DNA of 64,000 bases from Xanthomonas sacchari (GTDB lineage Bacteria; Pseudomonadota; Gammaproteobacteria; Xanthomonadales; Xanthomonadaceae), in contig NZ_CP100647.1 in NCBI RefSeq assembly GCF_024266585.1, forward strand, positions 1,717,001 through 1,781,000, written 5' to 3'. Positions 7,993 to 17,895 of this stretch are shown in pieces. A program made the position numbers and the translations under genes. Below the pieces are notes generated by a model that made no database searches, had not been told where the DNA came from, and saw only the letters and a program-made list of their open reading frames with translations. Position 1 is the first letter of the stretch. Every line of letters starts with the position of its first letter.

Positions 7993-10149
7993 TTGAACCA
8001 CACCGATCACTCCGGCCTGGAGGCGCTGCTGCAACGCCCGGCGGCCGCGACCCTGGCGCCCGCCCTGCGCGCGGCGCTGCTGCAGGCCTGGCAGGCGCAG
8101 GCCGCGCCGGCGCCGCGGCTGCCGTGGCCGGTGCTGGCCGACACCCTGGACGCGCTGGCGCTGCTGTCCGCCGACGAGGCCTCGCTGCTGGCCGCGCTGC
8201 TGTTCGACCTGCCGGAACTGCGCGCGGCGTTGCCGCTGCTGCCGGTGGCGCCGCCGGCGCGGGCGCAGGCGGTGGCCGGGCTGCTGGAAGCGCAGGACGC
8301 CGCCGACCCGGTGTGGGCGCTGCATGCCGGGCGCGAGGCCGGGCGCAACAGCGAGGGCCTGCGCCGGCTGCTGCTGTCGATCGTGCAGGACTTGCGGGTG
8401 GTGCCGATCCTGCTGGCGCGGCAACTGGCGCAGATGCGCGTGGCCGACAAGGCGCCGGAGGCGCAGCGCCGCGCGCTGGCGCAACTGACCCGCGACATCC
8501 ACGCGCCGCTGGCCAACCGCCTGGGCATCTGGCAATTGAAATGGGAGCTGGAGGACCTGGCGTTCCGGCACCTGGAGCCGGACACCTACCGGCGCATCGC
8601 CCGCGAGGTCGACGAGAGCCGGGTGGCGCGCGAGCGCTACATCGAGGCGGTCAAGAAGACCCTGTCCAAGGCGCTGGCCGAGCAGGGCCTGCACGCGGAC
8701 ATCAGCGGGCGGCCCAAGCACATCTACAGCATCTGGCGGAAGATGCAGAAGAAGCGCCTGGCCTTCGACCAGCTCTACGACCTGCGCGCGGTGCGGGTGA
8801 TGGTCGACGACGTCGCTGCCTGCTATGCCGCGCTCGGCGTGGTGCACGCGCTGTGGGCGCCGGTGCCCAGCGAGTTCGACGACTACATCGCCCGGCCCAA
8901 GGCCAACGACTACCGCTCGCTGCACACCGCGGTGATCGGCCCGGAAGGGCGCACGATCGAGGTGCAGATCCGCACCCACGACATGCATGCGCAGGCCGAA
9001 CTGGGCGTGGCCGCGCATTGGAAGTACAAGGAGGGCGGCAAGGGCGCGGAGAAGGCCTTCGACCGCAAGATCACCTGGATGCGGCAACTGCTGGAGCAGT
9101 CGCAGGACGGCGAGCAGGGCGGGCTGGCCGGGGCGCTGGACGCCGAGCTGGTCGAGGACCGGGTCTATGCGCTGACCCCGATGGGCGAGGTGATCGACCT
9201 GCCGCAGGGCGCCACGCCGCTGGATTTCGCCTACCACGTGCACACCATGGTTGGGCACCGCTGCCGCGGCGCCAAGGTCAACAACCGCATCGTGCCGCTG
9301 ACCCACAAGCTGCGCAGCGGCGACCGCGTGGAAATCCTCACCGGCAAGGAGGCCGAGCCGCGCCGCGACTGGCTGCTGCCGGCCAACGGTTACCTGGCCA
9401 GCGGGCGCTCGCGCGACAAGGTGCGCGCCTGGTTCCACAAGCTGGACCGCGCGCGCAACGTGCAGGCCGGCAAGGAACTGCTGGAGCGCGAACTCAAGCG
9501 CCTGGGCCTGCAGCAGGCCGATCTGCTGCCGGCGGCGAAGAAGTTCCATGCCGACGGCATCGACGAGCTGTACATCCAGGTCGCGCTGGGCGACGTCGGC
9601 CCCAGCCAGGTCGGGCGCGCGCTGCACGAGGCCGAGCGCGCCGCGGCGCAGCCGGCGGCGCCGGCCATGCCGCGGCCGACCGCACGGCGCGATGGTTTGG
9701 GCAAGTCCAAGTTCACCGTGCAGGGCGTCGGCAATCTGCTGGTGCAACTGGCGCGCTGCTGCCAGCCGGTGGCCGGCGAGCCGATCGCCGGGTATCTCAC
9801 CCGCACCCGCGGCGTCACCGTGCACCGCAGCGACTGCGCCGCGTTCGCGCGGCTGGCCGCCAGCCATCCGCAGCGGGTGCTGCCGGTGGAGTGGGGCCAG
9901 GCCGGCGGCGGCTACGAGGTCGACGTGCTGGTGCGCGCGGTGGACCGGCGCTGGCTGCTGAAGGACATCACCAACCTGATCGCGCAGGAGGAGGCGCACG
10001 TGCTGGAGATCAACAGCGACAACGTGCGCGACAGCGGCCTGGCGCAACTGCGGCTGCGCCTGAAGGTCGGCGACTACGGGCAGCTGTCCACGCTGCTCGG
10101 CAAGCTCGATGCGCTGCCCGGCGTGCACGAGGCGCGGCGGCTGGGCTGA
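7993..10149 (+). CDS. relA: (p)ppGpp synthetase I, RelA
   Basis: RelA makes the stringent-response alarmone (p)ppGpp from ATP and GTP/GDP on stalled ribosomes. The 718-aa frame appears to start at TTG 7993 (MNHTDHSGLEALL). The N-terminal hydrolase-like domain lacks a recognisable HD metal site, as in monofunctional RelA. The synthetase domain carries GRPKHIYSIWRKMQKK, YDLRAVRVMV and the acidic EFDDYIARPKANDYRSLHT motif (EXDD type, RelA rather than SpoT). A TGS domain (VYALTPMGEVIDLPQGATPL) and a C-terminal ACT domain follow. Length is close to the E. coli protein. It is a single-gene unit divergent from pqqA. Confidence 0.93.
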   Translation: MNHTDHSGLEALLQRPAAATLAPALRAALLQAWQAQAAPAPRLPWPVLADTLDALALLSADEASLLAALLFDLPELRAALPLLPVAPPARAQAVAGLLEAQDAADPVWALHAGREAGRNSEGLRRLLLSIVQDLRVVPILLARQLAQMRVADKAPEAQRRALAQLTRDIHAPLANRLGIWQLKWELEDLAFRHLEPDTYRRIAREVDESRVARERYIEAVKKTLSKALAEQGLHADISGRPKHIYSIWRKMQKKRLAFDQLYDLRAVRVMVDDVAACYAALGVVHALWAPVPSEFDDYIARPKANDYRSLHTAVIGPEGRTIEVQIRTHDMHAQAELGVAAHWKYKEGGKGAEKAFDRKITWMRQLLEQSQDGEQGGLAGALDAELVEDRVYALTPMGEVIDLPQGATPLDFAYHVHTMVGHRCRGAKVNNRIVPLTHKLRSGDRVEILTGKEAEPRRDWLLPANGYLASGRSRDKVRAWFHKLDRARNVQAGKELLERELKRLGLQQADLLPAAKKFHADGIDELYIQVALGDVGPSQVGRALHEAERAAAQPAAPAMPRPTARRDGLGKSKFTVQGVGNLLVQLARCCQPVAGEPIAGYLTRTRGVTVHRSDCAAFARLAASHPQRVLPVEWGQAGGGYEVDVLVRAVDRRWLLKDITNLIAQEEAHVLEINSDNVRDSGLAQLRLRLKVGDYGQLSTLLGKLDALPGVHEARRLG

Positions 10150-10261
10150 GTTCCGCTTGCGTGCCGGGCCGAGGCCGGGTCCACCGCGGAACGGCCCGCC
10201 GCCGGCATGCCAGCTACCCGCGCACAGCTGTTCGTCATCGGGCCGGCGCTAAGCTGGCGCG

Positions 10262-11791
10262 GTGAGCATGCCGCCCGATCAGGTCAGGGACGAACCCCAG
10301 CGCAGGCAGCGGCCGGTGCCGCTGTGGCGGGATCGGCGTGTCTGGCGCTGGGCGCTGGCGGCGTTGCTGGTGCTGGCGCTGACCCTGGTGGTGTTCCGCC
10401 GTCCGTTGGCCGATCTGCTCTGGCCGGAGACGCGCATCCAGCAATTGCTCGATCAGGGCCATGCGGCGCTGCGTGCCGGCCGGCTCAGCGCCGCCGATGG
10501 CAGCGGCGCGCGCGAGCGCTTCGAGGCCGCGCTGGCGCTGGACGGCGACCGCATGCAGGCGCGTGTCGGGCTGGCCGCGACCGGGCGTGCGGCGCTGGGC
10601 CAGGCGCGTGCGGCATTGGCGGCCGGCCGCTACCCGCAGGCGCACGCGGCGCTGGCGCTGGCGCGCGCGCTGCAGGTGCCGCGCGCCGACGCCGATCGCA
10701 TCGAGGCGGCCTTGCGCGCGCGCGAGGCCGCGCATGCCGGGATCGATCAGCTGTTGCAGCGGGCGGCGCAGGCGCGCCGCGACGGGCATCTGGACGATGG
10801 CCCGGACGCGGCCCTGCCGCTGTACCAGCGCGTCCTCGAGTTCGCACCGGAGCGCACCGCGGCGTTGGAGGGCCGCGAGGATGCGCTGTCGGAACTGTTG
10901 CAACACGCGCGCGGCGCGTTGGCGCGCGGCGACCTGGCCGCGGCGGCGGCGCTGGTGCAGCGCGCACGCGGCTACGACCCCGGCCACGTGGATCTGCCGG
11001 AGACCCAGGCCGAACTGAACCGGGCGCTGGAGCGCCTGCAGCGCGAGGCCGAGCAGGCCTTGCGCCGGCAGCGCCTGGACGCGGCGGCGCGCGCCTTCGC
11101 GCAATGGCACGCGGCGGTGCCGGAGGCGGCCGGCGCCAGCGACGGGCTGGAGCGGGTGGCGGCGGCCTATGCCCTGCAGGCCAGCCGCGCCGCCGCCGAT
11201 TTCCGTTTCGGCGAGGCCGAGCGCGCGCTGCGCAAGGGCCAGGCGCTGGCGCCCGACAGCCGCGCGCTGGCCGATGCGAAGCAGGCCCTGCAGCGCGCCC
11301 GGCAGAGCCAGGCGACGCCGCCGTCGCGGCTGTCGCCGGCCGAGCGCGAGCGCCGCCTGCAGCGTCTGCTGGCCGATCTGCAGGCCGCCGAGACACGCGG
11401 CGACTGGCTGACCCCGCCCGGCGCCAGCGCCTACGACACCTTGCTGGCGGCGCAGACCCTGGCGCCGCGCGATGCGCGGGTGCGTGCGGCCGAGCAGCGT
11501 GTGCTGGCGGCGCTGCGCCGCTGCTTCGACGATGCCCTGCGCGGCAACCGGGTGCTGGCGGCGAGCACCTGCTACGACGCCTGGCGCGCCTTGGCGCCGG
11601 GCGGCAACGGCCTGGCCACCGCCCGCCGCCGCCTGGCGCAGCGCTGGCTGGCGGTCGGCGACGAGCGCCTGAGCGGCGGCGATGCCGCGTTCGCGCAGCA
11701 GGCGCTGCAGCGCGCCCGCGCGATCGATCCGGCCACTCCGGAACTGGGCGCCTTCGAGCGCCGTCTGCGCAGCCTCAGTCCGGGGCGCTAG
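10262..11791 (+). CDS. Membrane-anchored helical-repeat (TPR-like) protein
   Basis: The predicted protein has 509 aa, with a cytoplasmic N-tail of about 25 residues, one transmembrane helix (WRWALAALLVLALTLVVF) and a long periplasmic domain. This domain consists of amphipathic helices rich in Ala, Arg, Leu and Glu, with a TPR-like spacing (LDQGHAALRAGRLSAADG, AALAAGRYPQAHAALALARA, RGALARGDLAAAAALVQRA). No enzymatic motif is seen. GTG 10262 is the first possible start; an ATG six bases later (10268) is an equally good alternative. It follows relA by 112 bp. Such proteins usually act as scaffolds, but the partner is unknown. Confidence 0.75.
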   Translation: MSMPPDQVRDEPQRRQRPVPLWRDRRVWRWALAALLVLALTLVVFRRPLADLLWPETRIQQLLDQGHAALRAGRLSAADGSGARERFEAALALDGDRMQARVGLAATGRAALGQARAALAAGRYPQAHAALALARALQVPRADADRIEAALRAREAAHAGIDQLLQRAAQARRDGHLDDGPDAALPLYQRVLEFAPERTAALEGREDALSELLQHARGALARGDLAAAAALVQRARGYDPGHVDLPETQAELNRALERLQREAEQALRRQRLDAAARAFAQWHAAVPEAAGASDGLERVAAAYALQASRAAADFRFGEAERALRKGQALAPDSRALADAKQALQRARQSQATPPSRLSPAERERRLQRLLADLQAAETRGDWLTPPGASAYDTLLAAQTLAPRDARVRAAEQRVLAALRRCFDDALRGNRVLAASTCYDAWRALAPGGNGLATARRRLAQRWLAVGDERLSGGDAAFAQQALQRARAIDPATPELGAFERRLRSLSPGR

Positions 11792-12571
11792 CGGGAGCGG
11801 GACGTCTGGGGGCTTTCCCTCGGCTGGTGGTGCGGCGCGTCGGGACTGAAGTCCCTCCCACAGGGGGCGCTGCGGGGTTCCGGCGATCGCTGTGTGTCCG
11901 TGGCTGCGTGCGTCCTGGTTTGCATCGCCTTGGCAGCATCGGTGCGCGACAGCGCCTGCCGCAATGCCATGCGAGGCCTGTGGGGGCGCCTGCGAATCGT
12001 GATGGCAGGTGCGCACGCAGGAGCGGCTTCAGCCGCGACAGGCGTCGCCGGTAACGCCTGTCGCGGCTGAAGCCGCTCCTAGGCGGCGACGGTGCGTTCG
12101 CCAAGATGCGGCGAGAGAGAATGGTTGCAGTGCCGAGGTGGCTGGAAGATGCGTCGAGGCCGAAGCCTCTCCGGCATGTACAGATCAGACCGTGCTTACG
12201 TCGTGTACGACGCGCGTTTGCCTCTTTGCAGGACGGCCCGCGTCAGCGGCGATGCCCGCAGTACGGGTGTGGGAGGGACTTCAATCCCGACGCGATAGAC
12301 AGCAGCGCGCCATCGGTGAAGCAGCCCCTACGCAGCGACGGTGCGTTCCGCCAGGACGCGGCGAGAGAGAAGGACTCCAGTCCCGAGGTGGCCGGAAGAT
12401 ACGTCTGAGCTGAAGCCTCTCCCGCATGTGCAGATCTGACCGTGCTTACGTCGTGTACGACGCGCGCGCTTGCCTCTGCGCAGGACGGCCCGCGTCAGCG
12501 GCGATGCCCGCAGCACGGGTGTGGGAGGGACTTCAGTCCCGACGCGCTGGACATCGGCGCGCCACCGGCGC
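11792..12571. repeat. 780-bp intergenic repeat array
   Basis: No gene is supported here. The region holds a GGGACTGAAGTCCC palindrome near 11842, a perfect 26-bp inverted repeat (12019-12044 and 12055-12080, 10-nt loop) built on AGGAGCGGCTTCAGCCGCG, and a pair of long direct repeats. Copy one is about 12083-12300 and copy two about 12332-12547; both include CCGTGCTTACGTCGTGTACG, a GCCCGCGTCAGCGGCGATGC block and a terminal GGGAGGGACTTCA(A/G)TCCCGACGCG. The copies are roughly 85-90% alike by eye, with period near 248 bp. Confidence 0.75.
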
Positions 12572-14668
12572 TCAATCCAGGAACGCCTCGCGCACCGTGG
12601 CGCGCGCGGCGTCCAGCGAGAAGTGGGTTTCGATGTTGCGCAGGCCGTTGTCGGCCAGCCGCTGCCAGAGCGCCGGATCGGCGTACAGCTGCACGATGGC
12701 GTCGGCGAACGCCGCGGGGGCGTCGGCGATCAGCACGTCCTCGCCGTCGCGCAGGTGCATGCCTTCCACGGCGCACGCGGTGGCCACCACCGGCTGGCCA
12801 TGGGCCATGCTCAGGTTGACCTTGCCCTTGACGCCCGCGCCGAACCGCAGCGGCGCCACGGCGATGCGCATGCCGTCCATGTAGGCCGCGATGTCGGGAA
12901 CGTGGCCCAGCAGTTCGACGCCGGCCGTGGCCTCGCCGAGGCGGCGGATGTCCTCCGGCATGTCCGCACCGATGCAGTGGAAGCGCAGCTCCGGCAGGCG
13001 CGTGCGCACCGCCGGGAAGACCTCCTGCAGGAACCAGCGCACCGCGTCCACGTTGGGCGCATGGCGGAAGCCGCCGACGAACACCAGGTCGCGGCGCTGC
13101 GCCCACGGCAGGCCGGGCCCGGCGACCTCGTGCAGGTTCGAGATCAGCGCCGTGCGCACCTGCGGCGCCTCGCGCTGCAGTTGTTCGCGCTCGACCGCGC
13201 TGACCAGCACGGTCACGTCCACCTGCGCCATCACCTCCAGTTCGCGCGCACGCGTGCGCTCGGCCTCGCGCAGTAGCCGCGCGTCGCCGGCGAGTTCGGC
13301 ACCGCGGCGCTCGCGCAGGTAGTGCAGGTCCACGGTGTCGAACAGCCGCCGCGCCTGCGGCGCGAAGCGGCGCAGCAGCGGCAGGCAGGCGTGGGCGACG
13401 TGGTGGCGCACCAGCAGCACGCTGTGGAAACGCGCGCCGTGCTGCTGCAGGAACCAGGTGAGGTTCTTCAGGTACGGCGCGTGCCATACCTCCACGCCGA
13501 GCCGCTGCAGGGCCTCGCTGTGGCGGCTGGCGTAGCTACGCTCGCTGGGCACGAACACCACGTGCGCGCCTTCCTCCAGCAGCAGGCGGATCAGGTTGAG
13601 CTGGCGCAGCGAGGCGGAGTCGCGGTCCGGCTGCGGCAGCGCCTCGTCCAGGATCAACACCTGGCGCTGCTGGCGGTGCAGTCGGGCCGGCGTCGGCACT
13701 GCGCCGGGCGGCAGGTGCCGCGGCAACACCTCGGCCCACTTGGCGGCGAAGATCGCGCGGTTGCGCACCTGGTAGGCCTTGATCCCGCTGCCGGTGTCGG
13801 TGCCGTTGCTGGTGCCCTCGTCGTGCACCACGCGGCTGGCCGGCTGCACCAGCGTGCGCAAGCCCGCGGCGCGCACCGCGAAGGCCAGGTCGGTGTCCTC
13901 GTAGTAGGCGGGCCTGTAGCGCGTATCGAAACCGCCCAGCGCCAGGAAGCGCGCGCGTTCGATCGCCAGCGCCGCGCCGCTGCCGTAGTCGACGTCGCGC
14001 AGGTAGGCGTAGCGCGGATCGTCGGGCGACTCGAAGCGGCCGTAGCTCCAGGCGCTGCCGTCGGCGAAGACCACGCCGCCGGCATCCTGCAGGCGGCCGT
14101 CGGGATACAGCAGTTGCGCGCTGACCAGGCCGGCTCGCGGCAGCTGCGCGAAGGTGTCCAGCAGCGCGTCCAGCCAGCCCGGTTGCGGCACCGTGTCGTT
14201 GTTGAGGAACACCAGGTAGCGGCCCTGCGCGCGCGCGGCGCCGTCGTTGCAGGTGGCGATGAAGCCGCCGTTGCGCTCACGCACGTGGTAGTGCAGCCCC
14301 ACCACCTGCGGCAGCCACTGCGCGGTGGCGTCGCTGCTGCCGTCGTCGATCACCAGGATCTCGCAGGGCGCGGCCGGCGGATGCGCGGCCAGCGCGCGCA
14401 GGCAGGCCAGGGTATGGGCGATGTGGTTGTAGACCGGGATCACGATGCTGACCAGCGGCGCGGGACTGTTCGGCACCGCGAACGGCGCGAACGGCGCCGG
14501 CGCCACCAGGAACAGCGCGCGCTGCGGCGGCGGCAGCGGTTGCGCATGCACGCGCAGGCGTTGCCAGGTGCTGCGCCAGCCGCGCGTGCGCAGGCTGGTC
14601 AGGCCGCGCCGGACCAGGCCGGCCAGGCGGTTCAGGGCGTAGCGCGCATTCGCCCACGACATCGACAT
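12572..14668 (-). CDS. Two-domain glycosyltransferase (GT2 plus GT4-like)
   Basis: The predicted protein has 698 aa. The N-terminal half (about residues 65-330) is a GT2/GT-A transferase with VSIVIPVYNH, CEILVIDDGSSD, the DxD-type FLNNDTVPQPGWLD and an EDTDLAF acceptor-site motif. The C-terminal half (about 345-695) is a GT-B domain of GT4 type (LVFVGGFRHAPNVDAVRWFL, VAPLRFGAGVKGKV, HGQPVVAT). ATG 14668 is chosen because GGAG precedes it by nine bases; a TTG 15 bases upstream is possible. It probably adds two sugars in surface polysaccharide or LPS assembly. No other glycan gene is adjacent, so the product cannot be named. Confidence 0.85.
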   Translation of the reverse strand: MSMSWANARYALNRLAGLVRRGLTSLRTRGWRSTWQRLRVHAQPLPPPQRALFLVAPAPFAPFAVPNSPAPLVSIVIPVYNHIAHTLACLRALAAHPPAAPCEILVIDDGSSDATAQWLPQVVGLHYHVRERNGGFIATCNDGAARAQGRYLVFLNNDTVPQPGWLDALLDTFAQLPRAGLVSAQLLYPDGRLQDAGGVVFADGSAWSYGRFESPDDPRYAYLRDVDYGSGAALAIERARFLALGGFDTRYRPAYYEDTDLAFAVRAAGLRTLVQPASRVVHDEGTSNGTDTGSGIKAYQVRNRAIFAAKWAEVLPRHLPPGAVPTPARLHRQQRQVLILDEALPQPDRDSASLRQLNLIRLLLEEGAHVVFVPSERSYASRHSEALQRLGVEVWHAPYLKNLTWFLQQHGARFHSVLLVRHHVAHACLPLLRRFAPQARRLFDTVDLHYLRERRGAELAGDARLLREAERTRARELEVMAQVDVTVLVSAVEREQLQREAPQVRTALISNLHEVAGPGLPWAQRRDLVFVGGFRHAPNVDAVRWFLQEVFPAVRTRLPELRFHCIGADMPEDIRRLGEATAGVELLGHVPDIAAYMDGMRIAVAPLRFGAGVKGKVNLSMAHGQPVVATACAVEGMHLRDGEDVLIADAPAAFADAIVQLYADPALWQRLADNGLRNIETHFSLDAARATVREAFLD

Positions 14669-14761
14669 CCGGGACCACTCCAACTTAAACGAAGAGGCCG
14701 CCGCGCCGCGCTGCCCGCTGGGCTGCGCTAGACTCGGCGGAATTTACATTCTCGCATTCCC

Positions 14762-17194
14762 GTGCCCCGACGCTACGACGATCACGACACCGACGATCAG
14801 GACGACACCCTGGACAGCCCCGCCGCCGTATGGCGCCGGCGTCTGCTCACCTGGGGACTGGCCGCCGCCGCACTTGGCCTTGGCTTCCTGATCCCGTACA
14901 CGGTCTATCTGAACAAGCAGGTCACCCAGCGTTTCGGCGAATTGCGCTGGCAGATCCCCACCCGCGTGTACGCGCGGCCGCTGACCCTGGCGCCGGACAC
15001 GGCGATGGATCCGCAGACGCTGAAGACCGAACTGGATGCGGCCAGCTATCGCGCCGACCCCGTCGCCGAGCGTCCCGGCAGCTATCAACAGGAAGGCAGC
15101 CGCTTCGTCATCGCCAGCCGCGGCTACGTCGACGTCGACGGACGGGTCGCGCCGCGCCGCATCGAGGTCGCCCTGTCCGGCGGCCGCGTGGTGGCGCTGC
15201 GCGATGCGCAGACGCGCAAGGCGCTCAAGGCCGCGCGGCTGGATCCGGCGCGCATCGCCACGCTGTACGGGCAGAAGCAGGAAGAGCGGCGCCTGGTGCG
15301 CGTGGACGAGGTGCCGGAACTGCTGGTCACCGGCCTGCAGGCGGTCGAGGACCGCGACTTCAATTCGCACCACGGCATCGACCTCAGCGGCATGGTCCGC
15401 GCGGCCTGGGTGATGGTGCGCTCCGGCGGCAAGAGCCGGCAGGGCGCCAGCACCCTGACCCAGCAGCTGGCGCGCAGCGGCCTGCTCGGCATCGGCAAGG
15501 AACAGACCGTCACCCGCAAGTTCAACGAGATCCTGTACGCGCTGATCATGGAGGCGCGCTACGACAAGCGCACCATCCTGGAGGCGTATCTGAACCAGGT
15601 GTACCTGGGTCAGCGCGGCAGCCAGGCGGTGCATGGCGTGGCCTCGGGCGCGGAGTTCTGGTTCGGCCGCGAACTCGATGCGCTGGCGCCGGAACAGGTG
15701 GCGCTGCTGATCGGCCTGGTCAAGGGGCCGTCCTACTACGATCCGCGCCGCTATCCCGAGCGCGCGCTGGACCGGCGCAACTTCGTGCTCGGCAAGCTGC
15801 GCGAGAGCGAGCTGATCGACGAACCCACCTACCGCAAGGCACTGGCCGCGCCGCTGGGCGTGCCGGCCGAACCCGGCCTGGTCGCGGCCAACCGCTTCCC
15901 GGCCTATGTCGACCTGGTGCGGCGCCAACTGGCGCGCGATTACCCGGAAAGCGCGCTGCAGGGCGCCGGCCTGAGCGTGCTCACCGGCATGTCGCCGTCT
16001 GCGCAGGCCTATGCCGAGGGCGCGGTGACGCGCACCATCACCTCGCTGGAGACCAACAAGAAGCGACCGCCGCTGCAGGCCGGGCTGGTGCTCACCGACA
16101 CCCACAACGGCGAGGTGCTGGCGGTGGTCGGCAGCCGCGACGTGGCCCAGCCGGGCTTCAACCGCGCGATCGAGGCGCAGCGCCAGGTCGGTTCGCTGCT
16201 CAAGCCGTTCGTGTACCTGCTGGCGCTGGCGCAGCCGGATCGCTATTCGCTGGCCAGTTGGGTCGACGACACGCCGGTCACCGTGCAGTTGGGCCGCGGC
16301 CGCAGCTGGAGCCCGAGCAATGCCGATGGTCGCAGCCATGGCACGGTGCGCGTGGTCGATGCGTTGGCGCATTCCTACAATCAGGCCACGGTGCGCATCG
16401 GCATGCAGGTCGGGCCGGAACGGGTCGCGCAGCTGGTGAAGGTGCTGGCCGGCATCGAGGCCGAGGTCAATCCCTCGCTGATCCTCGGCGCGACCGACCA
16501 GAGTCCGTACGCGATGGCGCAGCTGTACCAGTTCCTCGCCTCCGGCGGCGAGATCCAGCCGCTGCATGCGGTGCGCGGCGTGCTCGATCCGCAGGGCAAG
16601 CTGCTCAAGCGCTACGACAAGACCCCGGCGCCGGCGCAGGAGGGCGACTCCATCGCCGCCAACCTGGTCGGGATGGCGCTGCAGCAGGTGGTCAGCAACG
16701 GCACCGCGCGGCAGCTGCTCAACGACGGCCTGGGCAAGCTGTCGCCGGCCGGCAAGACCGGCACCAGCAACGACGGCGTGGACAGCTGGTATGCCGGCTA
16801 CACCGGCGATCACCTGGCGGTGATCTGGATCGGCAACGACCAGAACAAGCAGACCGGCCTGTACGGCGCCACCGGCGCGATGCGGGTGTGGTCGGGCATC
16901 TTCTCGCGGCTGCCGAGCGCGCCGCTGCAGGTGCAGGGCAAGGGCATCGACTGGCAGTGGATGGACCCGGTGGGGTACAACAGCACCGACCCGAACTGCC
17001 CCGGCGCGCGCCAGTTCCCGTTCGTGGTCGGCTTCGTGCCGGCGTATGCCGCGTGCACGCCGCCGCAGGCGCTGCCGGAAGATGCCGCGTCCGCCGAGGG
17101 CGAACACCAGGGCGGCGGCTGGCGCAGCTGGTTCGGCCTGGACAAGAAAAAAGACCCGCCTGCCGACGCGGCTGCGCCGCCGCCGGCGCACTGA
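14762..17194 (+). CDS. mrcB: Penicillin-binding protein 1B (bifunctional peptidoglycan synthase)
   Basis: This class A PBP polymerises glycan strands and cross-links stem peptides at the inner membrane. The 810-aa protein starts at GTG 14762. A charged cytoplasmic tail and one TM helix (LLTWGLAAAALGLGFLI) are followed by the UB2H-like region, then the GT51 transglycosylase (EDRDFNSHHGID with catalytic E196; GASTLTQQLARSGL). The transpeptidase has the S478-x-x-K motif (GSLLKPF), S538-Y-N, and K665-T-G-T (GKTGTSND). The C-terminus ends in an Ala/Pro-rich tail. All active-site motifs are intact. The TPR lipoprotein gene follows 15 bp later and is probably cotranscribed. Confidence 0.94.
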   Translation: MPRRYDDHDTDDQDDTLDSPAAVWRRRLLTWGLAAAALGLGFLIPYTVYLNKQVTQRFGELRWQIPTRVYARPLTLAPDTAMDPQTLKTELDAASYRADPVAERPGSYQQEGSRFVIASRGYVDVDGRVAPRRIEVALSGGRVVALRDAQTRKALKAARLDPARIATLYGQKQEERRLVRVDEVPELLVTGLQAVEDRDFNSHHGIDLSGMVRAAWVMVRSGGKSRQGASTLTQQLARSGLLGIGKEQTVTRKFNEILYALIMEARYDKRTILEAYLNQVYLGQRGSQAVHGVASGAEFWFGRELDALAPEQVALLIGLVKGPSYYDPRRYPERALDRRNFVLGKLRESELIDEPTYRKALAAPLGVPAEPGLVAANRFPAYVDLVRRQLARDYPESALQGAGLSVLTGMSPSAQAYAEGAVTRTITSLETNKKRPPLQAGLVLTDTHNGEVLAVVGSRDVAQPGFNRAIEAQRQVGSLLKPFVYLLALAQPDRYSLASWVDDTPVTVQLGRGRSWSPSNADGRSHGTVRVVDALAHSYNQATVRIGMQVGPERVAQLVKVLAGIEAEVNPSLILGATDQSPYAMAQLYQFLASGGEIQPLHAVRGVLDPQGKLLKRYDKTPAPAQEGDSIAANLVGMALQQVVSNGTARQLLNDGLGKLSPAGKTGTSNDGVDSWYAGYTGDHLAVIWIGNDQNKQTGLYGATGAMRVWSGIFSRLPSAPLQVQGKGIDWQWMDPVGYNSTDPNCPGARQFPFVVGFVPAYAACTPPQALPEDAASAEGEHQGGGWRSWFGLDKKKDPPADAAAPPPAH

Positions 17195-17209
17195 TCCCGG
17201 ATACCGCTC

Positions 17210-17731
17210 ATGACCCCACGTACCCCCGCCATCGCCGCCCTCAGCCTGCTGCTCGCTTCCTGCGTCAGCGCGCCGCCGCCGCCGCCCCCGGCCGCGCCGG
17301 TGGACACCACCACGCCGGCGCAGCGCATTGCCGCGATCGACGCCAGCGGCGGCGCCGACGACACCGAACTGAGCGTGCAGCCGCTGCGCGATCCGGAAGT
17401 CGAGGACCTGCGCGAGAGCGCCAAGCGCAAGCGCGCCGCCGGCGACCTGGCCGGCGCCGCCGCGGCCCTGGACCAGGCGCTGAAGCTGGTGCCGGACGAC
17501 CCGGCGCTGCTGCAGGACCGCGCCGAGGTGGCGCTGCTGCAGAAGGACGATGCGCAGGCCGAAGCCTTCGCCAAGCGCGCCATCGACCTGGGCTCGCAGA
17601 CCGGCCCGCTGTGCCGCCGCCACTGGGCGACCATCGAACAGGCGCGCCTGGCCCGCGGTCAAAAGGAAAACGCCGCCTCGGCGCACGCGCAGATCGCCGG
17701 GTGCACGGTGCCGGGGATCAAGCGGTACTGA
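17210..17731 (+). CDS. TPR-containing lipoprotein
   Basis: The predicted protein has 173 aa and a lipoprotein signal peptide (IAALSLLLASC, lipobox cysteine at residue 18). A Pro/Ala-rich linker leads to helical repeats of TPR type (RKRAAGDLAGAAAALDQALK, VPDDPALLQDRAEVALLQKD). It starts 15 bp after mrcB. A tetratricopeptide lipoprotein next to a class A PBP suggests, but does not prove, a role as an envelope partner of PBP1b comparable to lipoprotein activators elsewhere. The residue after the lipobox Cys is Val, which does not signal inner-membrane retention. Confidence 0.8.
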   Translation: MTPRTPAIAALSLLLASCVSAPPPPPPAAPVDTTTPAQRIAAIDASGGADDTELSVQPLRDPEVEDLRESAKRKRAAGDLAGAAAALDQALKLVPDDPALLQDRAEVALLQKDDAQAEAFAKRAIDLGSQTGPLCRRHWATIEQARLARGQKENAASAHAQIAGCTVPGIKRY

Positions 17732-17895
17732 AGGCCGGGAATGGGGAGTCGGGAATGGGGAATGGGTGAAAGCCTGCATTTCTGGTGGTTTGCCATCCTG
17801 GCGATATTCCGTATTTCCGCTCCGCCGGCGGCCGGGACAGTGAGCGGGTAGTAGCGCTGCTCTGACCATTCCCCATTCCCGATTCCCCATTCCCA
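17732..17895. repeat. Inverted GGGAATGGGGA-type repeat tracts
   Basis: A GGGAATGGGGAGTCGGGAAT tract (17738-17768) is mirrored by a CCATTCCCCATTCCCGATTC tract (17866-17895) that runs right up to the helicase start codon. The two can pair to form a large stem of about 30 bp. The same word family appears after hrpA, before the CLC stop and before tsaB, which suggests a dispersed chromosomal repeat and not a gene-specific signal. Confidence 0.6.

Noticed and set aside
12083-12547. CRISPR array
   Set aside because: The repeats are two long, diverged copies without short regular repeats or spacers, and no cas gene is present.
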